In this document: positions 8,880 to 16,534 of the stretch, in pieces
Position numbering within the stretch: position 1 is the stretch's first letter
Layout: each line of letters begins with the position of its first letter
Assembly (NCBI GenBank): GCA_964604675.1
Contig: CAZSAT010000014.1
Coordinates: forward strand, 1-64,000
DNA from: CAZSAT01 sp964604675
GTDB lineage: Bacteria; Myxococcota_A; UBA796; CAJQPC01
Length of the DNA: 64,000 nucleotides
Direction of reading: 5' to 3'
Notes under the pieces: generated by a model
Told to the model about the DNA's origin: nothing
Database searches by the model: none
The model's input: the letters and a program-made list of their open reading frames with translations, nothing else
Translations under genes and position numbers: made by a program

Positions 8880-10440
8880 CGCACCCCGGGCGCGCGCCCG
8901 TCGCTTCTCCGTCCCTCACCACGCACTGGCCGCCCACCACGAGGTGACGCACGCCCCGCGCCAGGCGTGACGGATCGTCGTAGTCGCCAACGTCCGCGAT
9001 GCGGTCGGGGTCGAAGGCCACCACGTTCGCCGCCATGCCCGCCTCCAGGTAGCCGAGGCCGGCCAGTCCGAACGCGTCGGCCGGCAGGGCTGTCATCTTC
9101 CGCACGGCGTCGCCCAGCTCCACGAGGCGCTCTTCGCGCACCAGCCAGCGCAGGGCCCGCGCAAAGGCGCCGAAGGTCCGGGGGTGGGGTCGCCCACCCA
9201 CGAGCCCGTCGGTGCAGACCCCCACCCAGGGCTCCTGGTAGAGGCGCCGCACCACGTCCGCGGACTGCGAGAAGGCCACCATCGCCACCCCCATCTCCTC
9301 CTCGAGCAGGAGGCGGAGCGCGAAGTCCAGGGGGTCCTCGTCGCCGGCCGCTTCTGCGAGGGTCCGTCCCACGTGCTGTCGGTGCGGCGAGGTCGTGCGG
9401 GGCACGTCCGCGATGCGGATGGCGTCCGCACCACCCCAGCTCCAGAAGTTGTCCCACGGCTGCGGCGGGGGGCCGAGGATCTCGGCACGCAGGCGCGCCC
9501 GCTCGTCTGGATCCGCCAAGCGCCGCATCACGTCGCGGTGCCCTCCGGCGTGCGCCCAAGGCGGCAACACAGCCCCCATCATGGTGCTGCCCGCGGTGTA
9601 CGGGTACTGATCCGCGGTGATGCGGACGCCGGCCGCGCGCCCCTCACGGACGAGCTCGACCATGGCGTCGAGCTTGGACCAGTTCCGCTCCCCGGCGAGC
9701 TTGATGTGGCTGATGCAGAGGCGGCATCCCGCCGACCGCGCCACCGAGATGACCTCCGCCACGCTCTCGAGGGCGTAGTCACCCTCGCTCCGGATGTGCA
9801 CCACGAAGACCGCGTCGTGCCGGGCGACCACCTGGCAGAGGGCCTCGAGCTCGGCGGTGTCGGCGTAGGCGCACGGCGGGTAGATCAGCCCCGTGGAGAG
9901 GCCCACGGCGCCGTCCCTCAGGCCGTGATCGAGCACACCCTGCATGCGGTCGAGCTCGAGGTCGGTCGGCCGCCGGTCCGCCATGCCGAGCACAGCGCGA
10001 CGGACCTGGCCATGGGGGACCAGGTAGGCAGCATCCACCGCCGGGCGTGCGGCGCGAACGCGCTCGAGGTAGTCGCCCACGCTCCGCCAGTCCCAGCTCA
10101 GATCGGGGGGGTCGCCGTCGAGTCCGGCGAGCTGGAGCCGCACCTCTTCGACGTCTTCCTCGCGCAGCGGCGCCACGCTCACCCCGTCCTGTCCGAGCAC
10201 CTCGCAGCAGACCCCCTGCGCGGTCTTGAAGCGCAGGTCCGGCTCGGCGAGGATCGCGAGGTCGCTGTGGGTGTGCGTGTCGATGAAGCCAGGGGCCACC
10301 ACGAGCCCCTCGCAGTCGAGGGTCTCGGCGCCCGCGCGGGCGGTCTGAGCCTGGTGCGCGCCATCGGTGTGCACGGTCCCAGGGACGAGGGGGCCGCCGT
10401 GGCCGTCGGCGAGGAGGCCGCCGCGGAGGGTGAGGCTCAT
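8848..10440 (-). CDS. N-acyl-D-amino-acid deacylase family amidohydrolase
   Basis: This 530-residue metal-dependent hydrolase belongs to the D-aminoacylase group. It shows the metal motif D-T-H-T-H-S-D (His56, His58), a middle H-I-R-S-E-G-D and I-S-H-I-K with further ligands, and the late D-G segment followed by P-H-P-R-T-F-G that is typical of the family. The closing beta-strand module is also present. Predicted reaction: hydrolysis of N-acylated D-amino acids or a related cyclic amide; the exact substrate is open. It is probably cytoplasmic. The start is ATG 10440, overlapping the upstream aminohydrolase stop in ATGA, so the two are co-translated. Its last 32 bp are antisense to the end of the receiver-Hpt gene. 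Confidence 0.88.
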   Translation of the reverse strand: MSLTLRGGLLADGHGGPLVPGTVHTDGAHQAQTARAGAETLDCEGLVVAPGFIDTHTHSDLAILAEPDLRFKTAQGVCCEVLGQDGVSVAPLREEDVEEVRLQLAGLDGDPPDLSWDWRSVGDYLERVRAARPAVDAAYLVPHGQVRRAVLGMADRRPTDLELDRMQGVLDHGLRDGAVGLSTGLIYPPCAYADTAELEALCQVVARHDAVFVVHIRSEGDYALESVAEVISVARSAGCRLCISHIKLAGERNWSKLDAMVELVREGRAAGVRITADQYPYTAGSTMMGAVLPPWAHAGGHRDVMRRLADPDERARLRAEILGPPPQPWDNFWSWGGADAIRIADVPRTTSPHRQHVGRTLAEAAGDEDPLDFALRLLLEEEMGVAMVAFSQSADVVRRLYQEPWVGVCTDGLVGGRPHPRTFGAFARALRWLVREERLVELGDAVRKMTALPADAFGLAGLGYLEAGMAANVVAFDPDRIADVGDYDDPSRLARGVRHLVVGGQCVVRDGEATGARPGCVRTLARSGAP

Positions 10441-11717
10441 GCGAGCTCCGACTCGTAGCGCTCCCAGAGGGCCCGGGCAGCCACGCGGGCATCGTGCGCC
10501 ACGTCGGCCCAGTCTACGCCGCAGAGGCGCCGGTCTCGGACCACGGGCTCGCCGCGGCACCACACATGACGCACCTGGGCCGCGGTGAACCCGAACAACA
10601 GGTGCCCCACCACGTTGTCGGCAGTCAGCGGCGTCGGGGCGTGGTGGTCGAGAGCGATGAAGTCGGCGGCGGCCCCGGGCTGCAAGGTGCCGAGCCGTTC
10701 ACCGAGCATCGTGGACGCGAGGCGGTGCCCCCCGTTCCACAGGGCGAGGAGATCCAGGTCGTGCTGGTGCTCCCGTGCGGCAAGGAAGGCCTCGCGAAAC
10801 GCGGCCAGCATGTCGCTGCCGATGCCGTCGGTACCGAGGGCCACACGCTCGCCAAAGCGCCCCGGGTGTGCGTAGCCCACCCGGTTGTTCCGGTTGGACG
10901 CGGGGTTGTGCACCAACCAGCACCCACGCTGCTGCGCGAGCGCGACCTCGTCGTGGTCGAGGTGGACCCCATGCGCGAGGACCGAACCCGGCCGCAGCAG
11001 GCAGTGATGATCGAGCCGGTGCAGCACGCCGCGGTAACCGCGTCGCCGCGCGTCCTCGACGTCGCCCGCACCCTCGGCCACGTGGACATGAAGTGGGATG
11101 GACGGTCCCTCGGCGAGGACCTGCAGGGTGTGCTCCTCGAGCGTGAAGCTCGCATGCAGCCCCACGAGCACCGGCAGCCCCTCCACGTGCCGTGCGTGGC
11201 TGGGATCCCCCCGCAGCGTCTCGTCGATGCCCGCCGCCGCGCCGGCTGGCCCGTTCCGATCCGTCACCTCGTAGCAGAGGGCACCGCGGATCCCGACGCG
11301 CCGGTAGGCCGCGGCCACCGCGTCGAGGCTTCCTGCGATCGCTGACGGGCTGGCGTGGTGGTCGATGAGCGTGGTGGTGCCTGCGAGCGCGGCTTCCGCC
11401 ACGCCCACCAGCGCGCTGTGCGCGACGCCGTCGTGGTCGAGGCTGCGGTCGAGCGGCCACCAGATGCGTTCCAGGGCCTGCCCGAAGTCCTCGACAGCCG
11501 GGGCGGGCAGGCCACGCGCCAGAGCGCTGTAGAGGTGGGTGTGGGCGTTGACCAGGCCCGGCATCACCACGAGACGGCGGCCATCGACCACCGACTCGGC
11601 GGCCAGTCCCACGCCGCGCCCCACGATGCGGCACCCTTCGATCAGGAGATCGGCCTGCTCGACGCGGGGCGGGTCGAGCTCGACCAAGGTGGCCCCGCGA
11701 AGGAGCCAGGCGCTCAC
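10437..11717 (-). CDS. ssnA: SsnA-like amidohydrolase (chlorohydrolase/deaminase family)
   Basis: This 426-residue TIM-barrel amidohydrolase has P-G-L-V-N-A-H-T-H-L-Y-S-A-L-A (metal ligands His59 and His61), D-H-H-A-S-P, a central L-H-V-H-V-A-E and a late L-G-T-D-G-I-G. This pattern closely recalls E. coli SsnA, a putative aminohydrolase encoded near purine and molybdenum-hydroxylase genes. The likely reaction is hydrolytic deamination of an N-heterocycle. It begins with GTG overlapping the FtsB-like stop (GTGA) and ends overlapping the D-aminoacylase start (ATGA). The family assignment is firm; equivalence to SsnA is inferred from motifs. Confidence 0.82.
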   Translation of the reverse strand: MSAWLLRGATLVELDPPRVEQADLLIEGCRIVGRGVGLAAESVVDGRRLVVMPGLVNAHTHLYSALARGLPAPAVEDFGQALERIWWPLDRSLDHDGVAHSALVGVAEAALAGTTTLIDHHASPSAIAGSLDAVAAAYRRVGIRGALCYEVTDRNGPAGAAAGIDETLRGDPSHARHVEGLPVLVGLHASFTLEEHTLQVLAEGPSIPLHVHVAEGAGDVEDARRRGYRGVLHRLDHHCLLRPGSVLAHGVHLDHDEVALAQQRGCWLVHNPASNRNNRVGYAHPGRFGERVALGTDGIGSDMLAAFREAFLAAREHQHDLDLLALWNGGHRLASTMLGERLGTLQPGAAADFIALDHHAPTPLTADNVVGHLLFGFTAAQVRHVWCRGEPVVRDRRLCGVDWADVAHDARVAARALWERYESELA

Positions 11718-12007
11718 GGTGTGTCGTCGAAGCGGTAGATGATGCTCCCCTCGGGAGCCATCAAGAGCTCCTCGGCGGCCAGCCTCGTCACACCCCGGCG
11801 GCTGGAGTCCAGCACCCGGAGCTGGCGACGAAGCGCGGCGTTCTCGGCCGACAGCTCCGCGATGCGCGTCTCGACCTCTCCCTGCTGGGCCAACAGGTGG
11901 TGGCGACGAATCAATCCGTGGTCGCCGAAGACCGCGAGGGACACCACCCCGCCCATGAGGAGCACGGGGATGCCGTTGAGCAGGAGCCAGCGAGCCAGAT
12001 CGCGCAT
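11714..12007 (-). CDS. FtsB/DivIC-like septum formation initiator protein
   Basis: The 97-residue product has one N-terminal transmembrane segment (about 10-28), a coiled coil of about 35 residues, and a short C-terminal domain ending E-G-S-I-I-Y-R-F. This is the FtsB/DivIC layout: a bitopic inner-membrane protein that joins FtsL and FtsQ at the division site. An upstream in-frame ATG (12058) overlaps a perfect -35 hexamer, so the internal ATG 12007, just ahead of the membrane segment, is preferred. Its neighbours are metabolic, so family rather than context supports the call. Confidence 0.78.
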   Translation of the reverse strand: MRDLARWLLLNGIPVLLMGGVVSLAVFGDHGLIRRHHLLAQQGEVETRIAELSAENAALRRQLRVLDSSRRGVTRLAAEELLMAPEGSIIYRFDDTP

Positions 12008-12048
12008 ATCGCCGAGGTAGATCCGTCCGCGCACAGTGTGTCCCGCCG

Positions 12049-12066
12049 CTCTTGTCATGTCAAGAG
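12049..12066 (-). promoter_or_regulatory. TTGACA -35 element inside inverted repeat
   Basis: On the minus strand a perfect TTGACA (12063-12058) lies about 50 nt before the FtsB-like ATG. It sits inside CTCTTG-N6-CAAGAG, an inverted repeat that could be an operator. A matching -10 is poor (CACACT at 17 nt). Confidence 0.4.
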
Positions 12067-12098
12067 AGCCAAGCAGGAAAACGCCTACTGCGAGGCTG

Positions 12099-12515
12099 TC
12101 AGTCGCCCTCGTTGGGCTCCGTGGCGATGGCCAGACGCGTGAGGCCGCGAGAGCGCGCGAGGTCCATCACGGCCACCACGCGGCCGTGGTTCACGCCCGT
12201 GTCGGCTTTGATGATGACCATGCTGTTCGGATCGGCCTCCGCCGCCTTCCGAAGCACCGCCGTCAGGTCGTCCCAGCTGACCGCCTCGCGGTCTACATAG
12301 ACTGCTCCGGTGTCGGTCACCCAGATGTTCACGTCCTGCTGGTCGCGCAGGATGGTCTGCGCGCTCGACCGCGGGAGGTCCACCTGGATGCCGGGGCTGG
12401 TGACGAAGGTGGTCGACACCATGAAGAACAGCACGAGCTGGAAGATGATGTCGATGAGCGGCGTGACGTCCACCCGGGGCGGTTCCCGGCGTCCGCGCGC
12501 GGCGCCGTAGTTCAC
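12099..12515 (-). CDS. ExbD/TolR-family protein
   Basis: The 138-residue product has a short cytoplasmic arm, one transmembrane helix starting T-P-L-I-D-I-I-F-Q with the proton-path Asp22, and a periplasmic domain ending in an I-A-T-E region. This is the ExbD/TolR fold, the rotor-like partner of ExbB/TolQ in proton-motive-force-driven motors of the inner membrane. It starts at GTG 12515, overlapping the ExbB stop in GTGA, so the two subunits are translationally coupled. No TonB or Pal/TolB gene is adjacent, so the process it powers is unknown. Confidence 0.92.
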   Translation of the reverse strand: MNYGAARGRREPPRVDVTPLIDIIFQLVLFFMVSTTFVTSPGIQVDLPRSSAQTILRDQQDVNIWVTDTGAVYVDREAVSWDDLTAVLRKAAEADPNSMVIIKADTGVNHGRVVAVMDLARSRGLTRLAIATEPNEGD

Positions 12516-13120
12516 GCCGCCTCCGCCGTGGCCAGCTCCAGCAGCTCGAGCGACGCCTCCTCGAGGTCCAGCACGAGGTCGTCCACCCGATGCAGGAGGT
12601 ATCGGTGACCGACGACCGCCGGAATGCCGACCGAGAGCCCGGCGAAGGTGGTGACCAGCGCCGCCGAGATGCCGCCGGCCAGGCTGGAGACGACGCCCAC
12701 GCCCTGTTGTTGGATGACGTCGAAGGTGAGGATCATGCCCCACACGGTGCCGAGCAGTCCGAGCAGCGGCGCGATGCTGGCGACGACGCCGACGACGCCC
12801 GAGTAGCGTTCGAGCTCCGCCGCTTCCCGGCGCCCGACCTCTTCGAGCAGCCCCTTGATGTCCGCGCGCTTCTGGCCGCGGTGCGCCACCGCAACCTCCA
12901 GCACCCTGCCCAGGGGCGAGCTGGACTTCCGACACAGGGTCCGGGCATCGTCCCAGCGACCTTGCCGCGCGAGCTCCAGGATCTCCACGCGCACGCTCGC
13001 GGGCACCACACGGCCCGCACGAGTGGCCCAGACGCGCTCGATGAACGCCGCGAGCCCCACGACCGACGCGAGACCGATGGGCGCCATCACCGGGCCGCCG
13101 CTGACGAGGAAGTCGATCAC
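12512..13120 (-). CDS. ExbB/TolQ/MotA-family proton channel protein
   Basis: This 202-residue protein has a first membrane helix near 12-30, a cytoplasmic helical loop, and two closely spaced C-terminal helices. The loop between them carries the family signature L-L-G-L-L-G-T-V-W-G-M. It would form the pentameric stator around the ExbD helix. GGAGGA precedes GTG 13120. A second, unrelated ExbB/ExbD set lies at the right end of the window, so the organism runs several such motors. Confidence 0.92.
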   Translation of the reverse strand: MIDFLVSGGPVMAPIGLASVVGLAAFIERVWATRAGRVVPASVRVEILELARQGRWDDARTLCRKSSSPLGRVLEVAVAHRGQKRADIKGLLEEVGRREAAELERYSGVVGVVASIAPLLGLLGTVWGMILTFDVIQQQGVGVVSSLAGGISAALVTTFAGLSVGIPAVVGHRYLLHRVDDLVLDLEEASLELLELATAEAA

Positions 13121-13277
13121 GGGTGTCCTCCGAAGGCCTGTCCGCTAACCGGCCCGCGGCCGTACAAGATTCTTGAACATCGTCAAGACACGCCCACGAT
13201 GATCCGTAGCTGCTGGGGAAACGTACTCCCATCCACCAGGACATGGAGGTCACGGTTCGCCACAGCCCGTCTCCGCT

Positions 13278-13292
13278 CGGAACGCCGTTCCG
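13278..13292. promoter_or_regulatory. palindrome, candidate enhancer-binding site
   Basis: CGGAACG-C-CGTTCCG is a perfect 7-bp inverted repeat with a single central base. It lies about 110 bp upstream of the expected start of the sigma-54 promoter, the usual distance for binding of an NtrC-type activator. Confidence 0.5.
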
Positions 13293-13374
13293 TCGGCCCT
13301 TTCGTGGGGAAGACCACCCGCAACAGTGGGTTTTCGGGGGCTTGGAGGACCGGCATGGCCCACTCGAAGCGTCC

Positions 13375-13390
13375 TGGCACACGACTTGCA
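13375..13390 (+). promoter_or_regulatory. sigma-54 (RpoN) promoter
   Basis: TGGCAC-ACGAC-TTGCA matches the -24/-12 consensus TGGCAC-N5-TTGCW, with GG and GC exactly 10 nt apart. Transcription would begin near 13401, about 47 nt before the sigma-factor ATG. Confidence 0.82.
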
Positions 13391-13447
13391 ACTCATCACC
13401 GACACACGGGCAGGTCAAGACGACAGCCCCGAGCCGCAGGAGACGAC

Positions 13448-14329
13448 ATGGCCGCAGCAGCAAAGCGTTCCAAGCCCTCGAACCTCGAGTCGAGCCAGCT
13501 GCTCAACAAGTACCTGAAGAAGATGGGCAGCATCCCGCTGCTCAAGCGTCAGGACGAGATCGAGGTGGCTCGCAAGGTCATGGCCGGCGGCCCCGACGCT
13601 GAGCTCGCGAAGGTCGCGCTCATCAACGCCAACCTCCGCCTCGTGGTCTCCATCGCGAAGCAGTACACCTACCGCGGCCTGCCCCTGAGCGACCTCATCC
13701 AGGAAGGCAACATCGGGCTGATGAAGGCGGTCGAGAAGTTCGACCCTGACCGCGGCTTCAAGTTCTCCACGTACGCGAGCTGGTGGATTCGTCAGAGCAT
13801 CATCCGGGCCATCGAGAGCCAGATCCGGACCATCCGCATCCCGATCTACAAGCTCGAGGTCGTCAACAAGGTGCACCAGACCCAGAAGGCGATGTTCCAG
13901 GAGCTGGGCCGGGAGCCCACGATGCTCGAGATCGCTGTGCGGCTGGAGCTCGACCCGGAGAAGCTGGAAGCGCTGATGCGCTTGACCCGCGAGCCGATGA
14001 GCCTCGACGCCCCCGTGAGCGACGAGTCCGACAGCTGCGTGGGCGACTTCATCGAGAACCCCAACATCGCCGCGCCCAGCGAGTCCCTCGAGGACGCCAC
14101 GTTGCGCGAGCAGATCGAGTCGGTCCTCTCGAGCCTGACCCCCCGCGAGGAGAAGGTGCTCCGGATGCGCTACGGCATCGGCGAGCCCACCCACTATTCG
14201 CTGGAAGAGATCGGATCGCAGTTCAACCTGACCCGCGAGCGCATCCGTCAGATCGAGATCAAGGCCCTGCGCAAGCTGCGCACGACGAGCCGCCAGGGCG
14301 AGCTGGACACCTTCCTCGACGTGAGCTGA
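13448..14329 (+). CDS. RNA polymerase sigma-70 family factor (group 2-like)
   Basis: The 293-residue protein carries sigma regions 1.2 to 4.2 but no region 1.1. Region 2 shows D-L-I-Q-E-G-N-I-G-L-M-K-A and F-S-T-Y-A-S-W-W-I-R-Q; region 3 follows R-I-P-I; region 4 ends in an HTH with Y-S-L-E-E-I-G and R-E-R-I-R-Q-I-E. Size and motifs fit a non-essential relative of the primary sigma factor or an RpoH/SigB-type factor. AGGAG lies 6 nt before ATG 13448. A consensus sigma-54 promoter 60 nt upstream suggests that it is the second step of a sigma cascade. Its target promoters are unknown. Confidence 0.93.
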   Translation: MAAAAKRSKPSNLESSQLLNKYLKKMGSIPLLKRQDEIEVARKVMAGGPDAELAKVALINANLRLVVSIAKQYTYRGLPLSDLIQEGNIGLMKAVEKFDPDRGFKFSTYASWWIRQSIIRAIESQIRTIRIPIYKLEVVNKVHQTQKAMFQELGREPTMLEIAVRLELDPEKLEALMRLTREPMSLDAPVSDESDSCVGDFIENPNIAAPSESLEDATLREQIESVLSSLTPREEKVLRMRYGIGEPTHYSLEEIGSQFNLTRERIRQIEIKALRKLRTTSRQGELDTFLDVS

Positions 14330-14350
14330 GCCCGAACGGGCGGCAGGCCG

Positions 14351-14899
14351 CTACCAGCTCTCCCACCACCCCTGCTCGCCGCGGGCTGGCGGGTTGCGCC
14401 CGTCCAACTCCACGGTCTCCATGTCCGGGTCACGCAGTCCGTAGGTGATCTCGAGCGCGCGCACGATCTCGGGCGGGGTGAGGTCGGTTGTGAACAGGAA
14501 CGGGTAGCTGACCCGCAGGCCCTCCTTGCTGGGCTTGGGGAAGCTCAGCCCCTCGACGACCTGGACCACACAGTGCTCCAGCTCACGATCGGGCACGGTC
14601 GACAGCCGCACCGCGACGTGCTCGACGCCACCCCGCTCGTCGACGACCAGGCCGAGCTCGAGCGTGCCCCAGGTGTACGGCTCCTTGCGCAGGGCACGCT
14701 GGTAGCACACGCCCACGGCCGGCTCTGCCGCACGGATGACGCGCTTGATCGCAGCACGCTCCGTGTCGCCTGCGAGCATGCCCACGTCGAGCCCCTCCAT
14801 CTGGCTCGTGTCCACGCTGATGTGGCTGGCCCGCGCGCTCGCAGCGGCCGCGGGCGGCGGCGCTGGCTTGGCGCAGCCGAGCAGGATCGCTGCGAGCAT
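14351..14899 (-). CDS. AgmX/PglI-type C-terminal domain lipoprotein
   Basis: The 182-residue product begins with a lipobox I-L-L-G-C (Cys9), then a Pro/Ala linker. The rest resembles the AgmX/PglI C-terminal domain, a TonB-like fold: A-A-I-K-R-V-I-R, C-Y-Q-R-A-L-R, G-T-L-E-L-G-L-V-V and a late F-P-K-P region. Two cysteines in the domain probably form a disulfide. In myxobacteria such domains occur in motility and energy-coupling proteins. ATG 14899 shares its A with the stop codon of the amidase gene (TGATG), so it is co-translated; the open frame upstream of it lies inside the amidase gene and has no start signal. Confidence 0.78.
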   Translation of the reverse strand: MLAAILLGCAKPAPPPAAAASARASHISVDTSQMEGLDVGMLAGDTERAAIKRVIRAAEPAVGVCYQRALRKEPYTWGTLELGLVVDERGGVEHVAVRLSTVPDRELEHCVVQVVEGLSFPKPSKEGLRVSYPFLFTTDLTPPEIVRALEITYGLRDPDMETVELDGRNPPARGEQGWWESW

Positions 14900-16470
14900 C
14901 AGCGCCGACGCCGCCCGTAGAGGCCAAGCAGACCGACCAGCCAGACCGAGCCCGCCGTTCCAGCCGCGGCGCAGCCACACCCCGTTCCCGCGACGAGGAG
15001 GCGCGCGTCCGGATCGATGAGGCGTCCGGAACCGACCTCTGGACCGTCGACCGAGGGATCGTCGCCACCGTCCAGCCCGGTGTCGACGCTGTCATCGCTG
15101 TCACCGCCGTCACTGCCGTCACCGCCGTCACCGTCGCCACCACCATCGTCGGGCTCGAGCGCGATGGAACACCACCAGTCACCGCTGCCGGTCGACACGG
15201 TCGCCGTGCAGCTCCCCGTCTGGTAGCCGGAGGCGCTGGCCTCGGCGGTCCACGTCCCGGCGGTCAGTCCGTCGAAGCTCCACAGCCCCGAGCTGTCGGT
15301 CACCGTGGTCTCGCCGGCTCCCACGAGCTCCACCGTCACATCCGACAAGCGCGCGGACGCGTCGTAGATGTCGCCATCCGCGACGTAGCCCAGCATGCGC
15401 GCGCTGGCCGAGGCGCCGCCCCCCGCGATCCGTTCGATCTCGGAGAGGTAGTAGTCCCAGTCCCAGCCATCGCCAGGATCCGTGTGGCAGCTGGCGCCGC
15501 CTCCGCTACCACTGGAGCAGCCAGGCACCTCGTGGTGCCCGATGATCACCGAGCGATCGATCGTGAGCCCGTAGCGGTCGACGATGTCGGCGGTCAGCTC
15601 GGCGGAGCCCGCGTACATCGCGTCGGTGTAGTACACGCTGGGTTGTTCGACGTAGCCCTCGTGCTCGATGCCGACGCTGGTCGCGTTGGTGTCCCAGTGA
15701 CCCGCATGCCAGGCGACATCCTCCTCCCAGACCATCTGGGTGACCTCGCCATCGGAGCTCCGGACCACGTAGTGGGCCGAGGCCGACGCGGACGCATTCT
15801 GGAACCACGAGATGCATCCGCTGTAGCTTCCCTGCACGGTGTGGATGACGACCTGGAGCACGTCGTAGTCCGAGGGCCGGCTGTAGTTGGAGTAGTTGTC
15901 GCTGTGCGCCTGCTCGAACGCGGCGGCGCCGTAGTAGTCGCTCGTGGACGGAGGCGGTGCTGCGCGCGCTTGAAGCTCCGTCAGCTCCACGTCCTGCGGC
16001 TCCAGCTGCGTGAGCTCCACCGAGAAGCCCTCGAACAGCACCCCGTAGACATAGGCCACGTAGGCGTCGCGCTGGCGGGGGATCTCCACGCTGGCGAAGC
16101 TCCCAGCGGGCTCCGCCCAGAGCTCCAGGGCATCGACCGGCGGCGCTCCACCGGGGAGCCCCTCGGCGTAGTGGGCCAGGAGCGCCGCGGCCCCATCGAT
16201 CTGGAGCTCCGGATCGAGGAGCAGCGCATCGGGGGCGTGACCCGAGATGCGGGCCACCAGCTCGATGTCGGGGCCCCCGACCTCGCCTTCGCCGAAGTCG
16301 AACAGGCCATAGCCACCCCAGGTGCTGGCGGCTTCCGGGTCCACGCGCGTGGCCTCGAAGGCCAGCGCCTGGAGCAACGGCGCAGGGACGGCCCAGCGCT
16401 CACCCGCCGCATCGAAGGCGGCGTCAAGGGGCGCGGAACGGGCGCTTCCGAGGAGCAGGGCGAAGAGCAT
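14899..16470 (-). CDS. secreted N-acetylmuramoyl-L-alanine amidase with MYXO-CTERM-like tail
   Basis: This 523-residue exported protein has a signal peptide (1-14) and an N-terminal helical domain. A type-2 amidase domain (about 200-360) follows, with zinc-site motifs V-V-I-H-T, G-I-E-H-E-G, G-H-H-E-V-P-G and C-H-T-D-P-G. It would cut the amide bond between muramic acid and L-Ala in peptidoglycan. Next is a carboxypeptidase-regulatory-like beta domain, a Gly/Asp/Ser linker, and a C-terminal G-C-G-C, hydrophobic helix and Arg4 end that resembles a MYXO-CTERM sorting signal. ATG 16470 is chosen because the signal peptide begins there. It could act in cell-wall turnover or in attack on other cells. 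Confidence 0.88.
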   Translation of the reverse strand: MLFALLLGSARSAPLDAAFDAAGERWAVPAPLLQALAFEATRVDPEAASTWGGYGLFDFGEGEVGGPDIELVARISGHAPDALLLDPELQIDGAAALLAHYAEGLPGGAPPVDALELWAEPAGSFASVEIPRQRDAYVAYVYGVLFEGFSVELTQLEPQDVELTELQARAAPPPSTSDYYGAAAFEQAHSDNYSNYSRPSDYDVLQVVIHTVQGSYSGCISWFQNASASASAHYVVRSSDGEVTQMVWEEDVAWHAGHWDTNATSVGIEHEGYVEQPSVYYTDAMYAGSAELTADIVDRYGLTIDRSVIIGHHEVPGCSSGSGGGASCHTDPGDGWDWDYYLSEIERIAGGGASASARMLGYVADGDIYDASARLSDVTVELVGAGETTVTDSSGLWSFDGLTAGTWTAEASASGYQTGSCTATVSTGSGDWWCSIALEPDDGGGDGDGGDGSDGGDSDDSVDTGLDGGDDPSVDGPEVGSGRLIDPDARLLVAGTGCGCAAAGTAGSVWLVGLLGLYGRRRR

Positions 16471-16534
16471 GGGGGCACCGTGCGAAGGGCGGCAATGTAG
16501 CACGGCCGCCGCGCCTTTTCGGGGGTTGCCGAGC

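Larger units (their letters stand above)
13121..13447. other. 327-bp divergent intergenic region
   Basis: This gap lies between the exbB and sigma-factor starts. It contains the exbB ribosome binding site, an inverted repeat CTTGA-N6-TCAAG (13172-13187), a palindrome CGGAACG-C-CGTTCCG (13278-13292), and a sigma-54 promoter (13375-13390) pointing to the sigma-factor gene. No convincing small gene is seen. Confidence 0.8.

Noticed and set aside
12099..13463. Fusion of an unknown 300-residue part to ExbD
   Set aside because: The upstream part is an out-of-frame reading of exbB; exbD starts at GTG 12515 inside a GTGA overlap.
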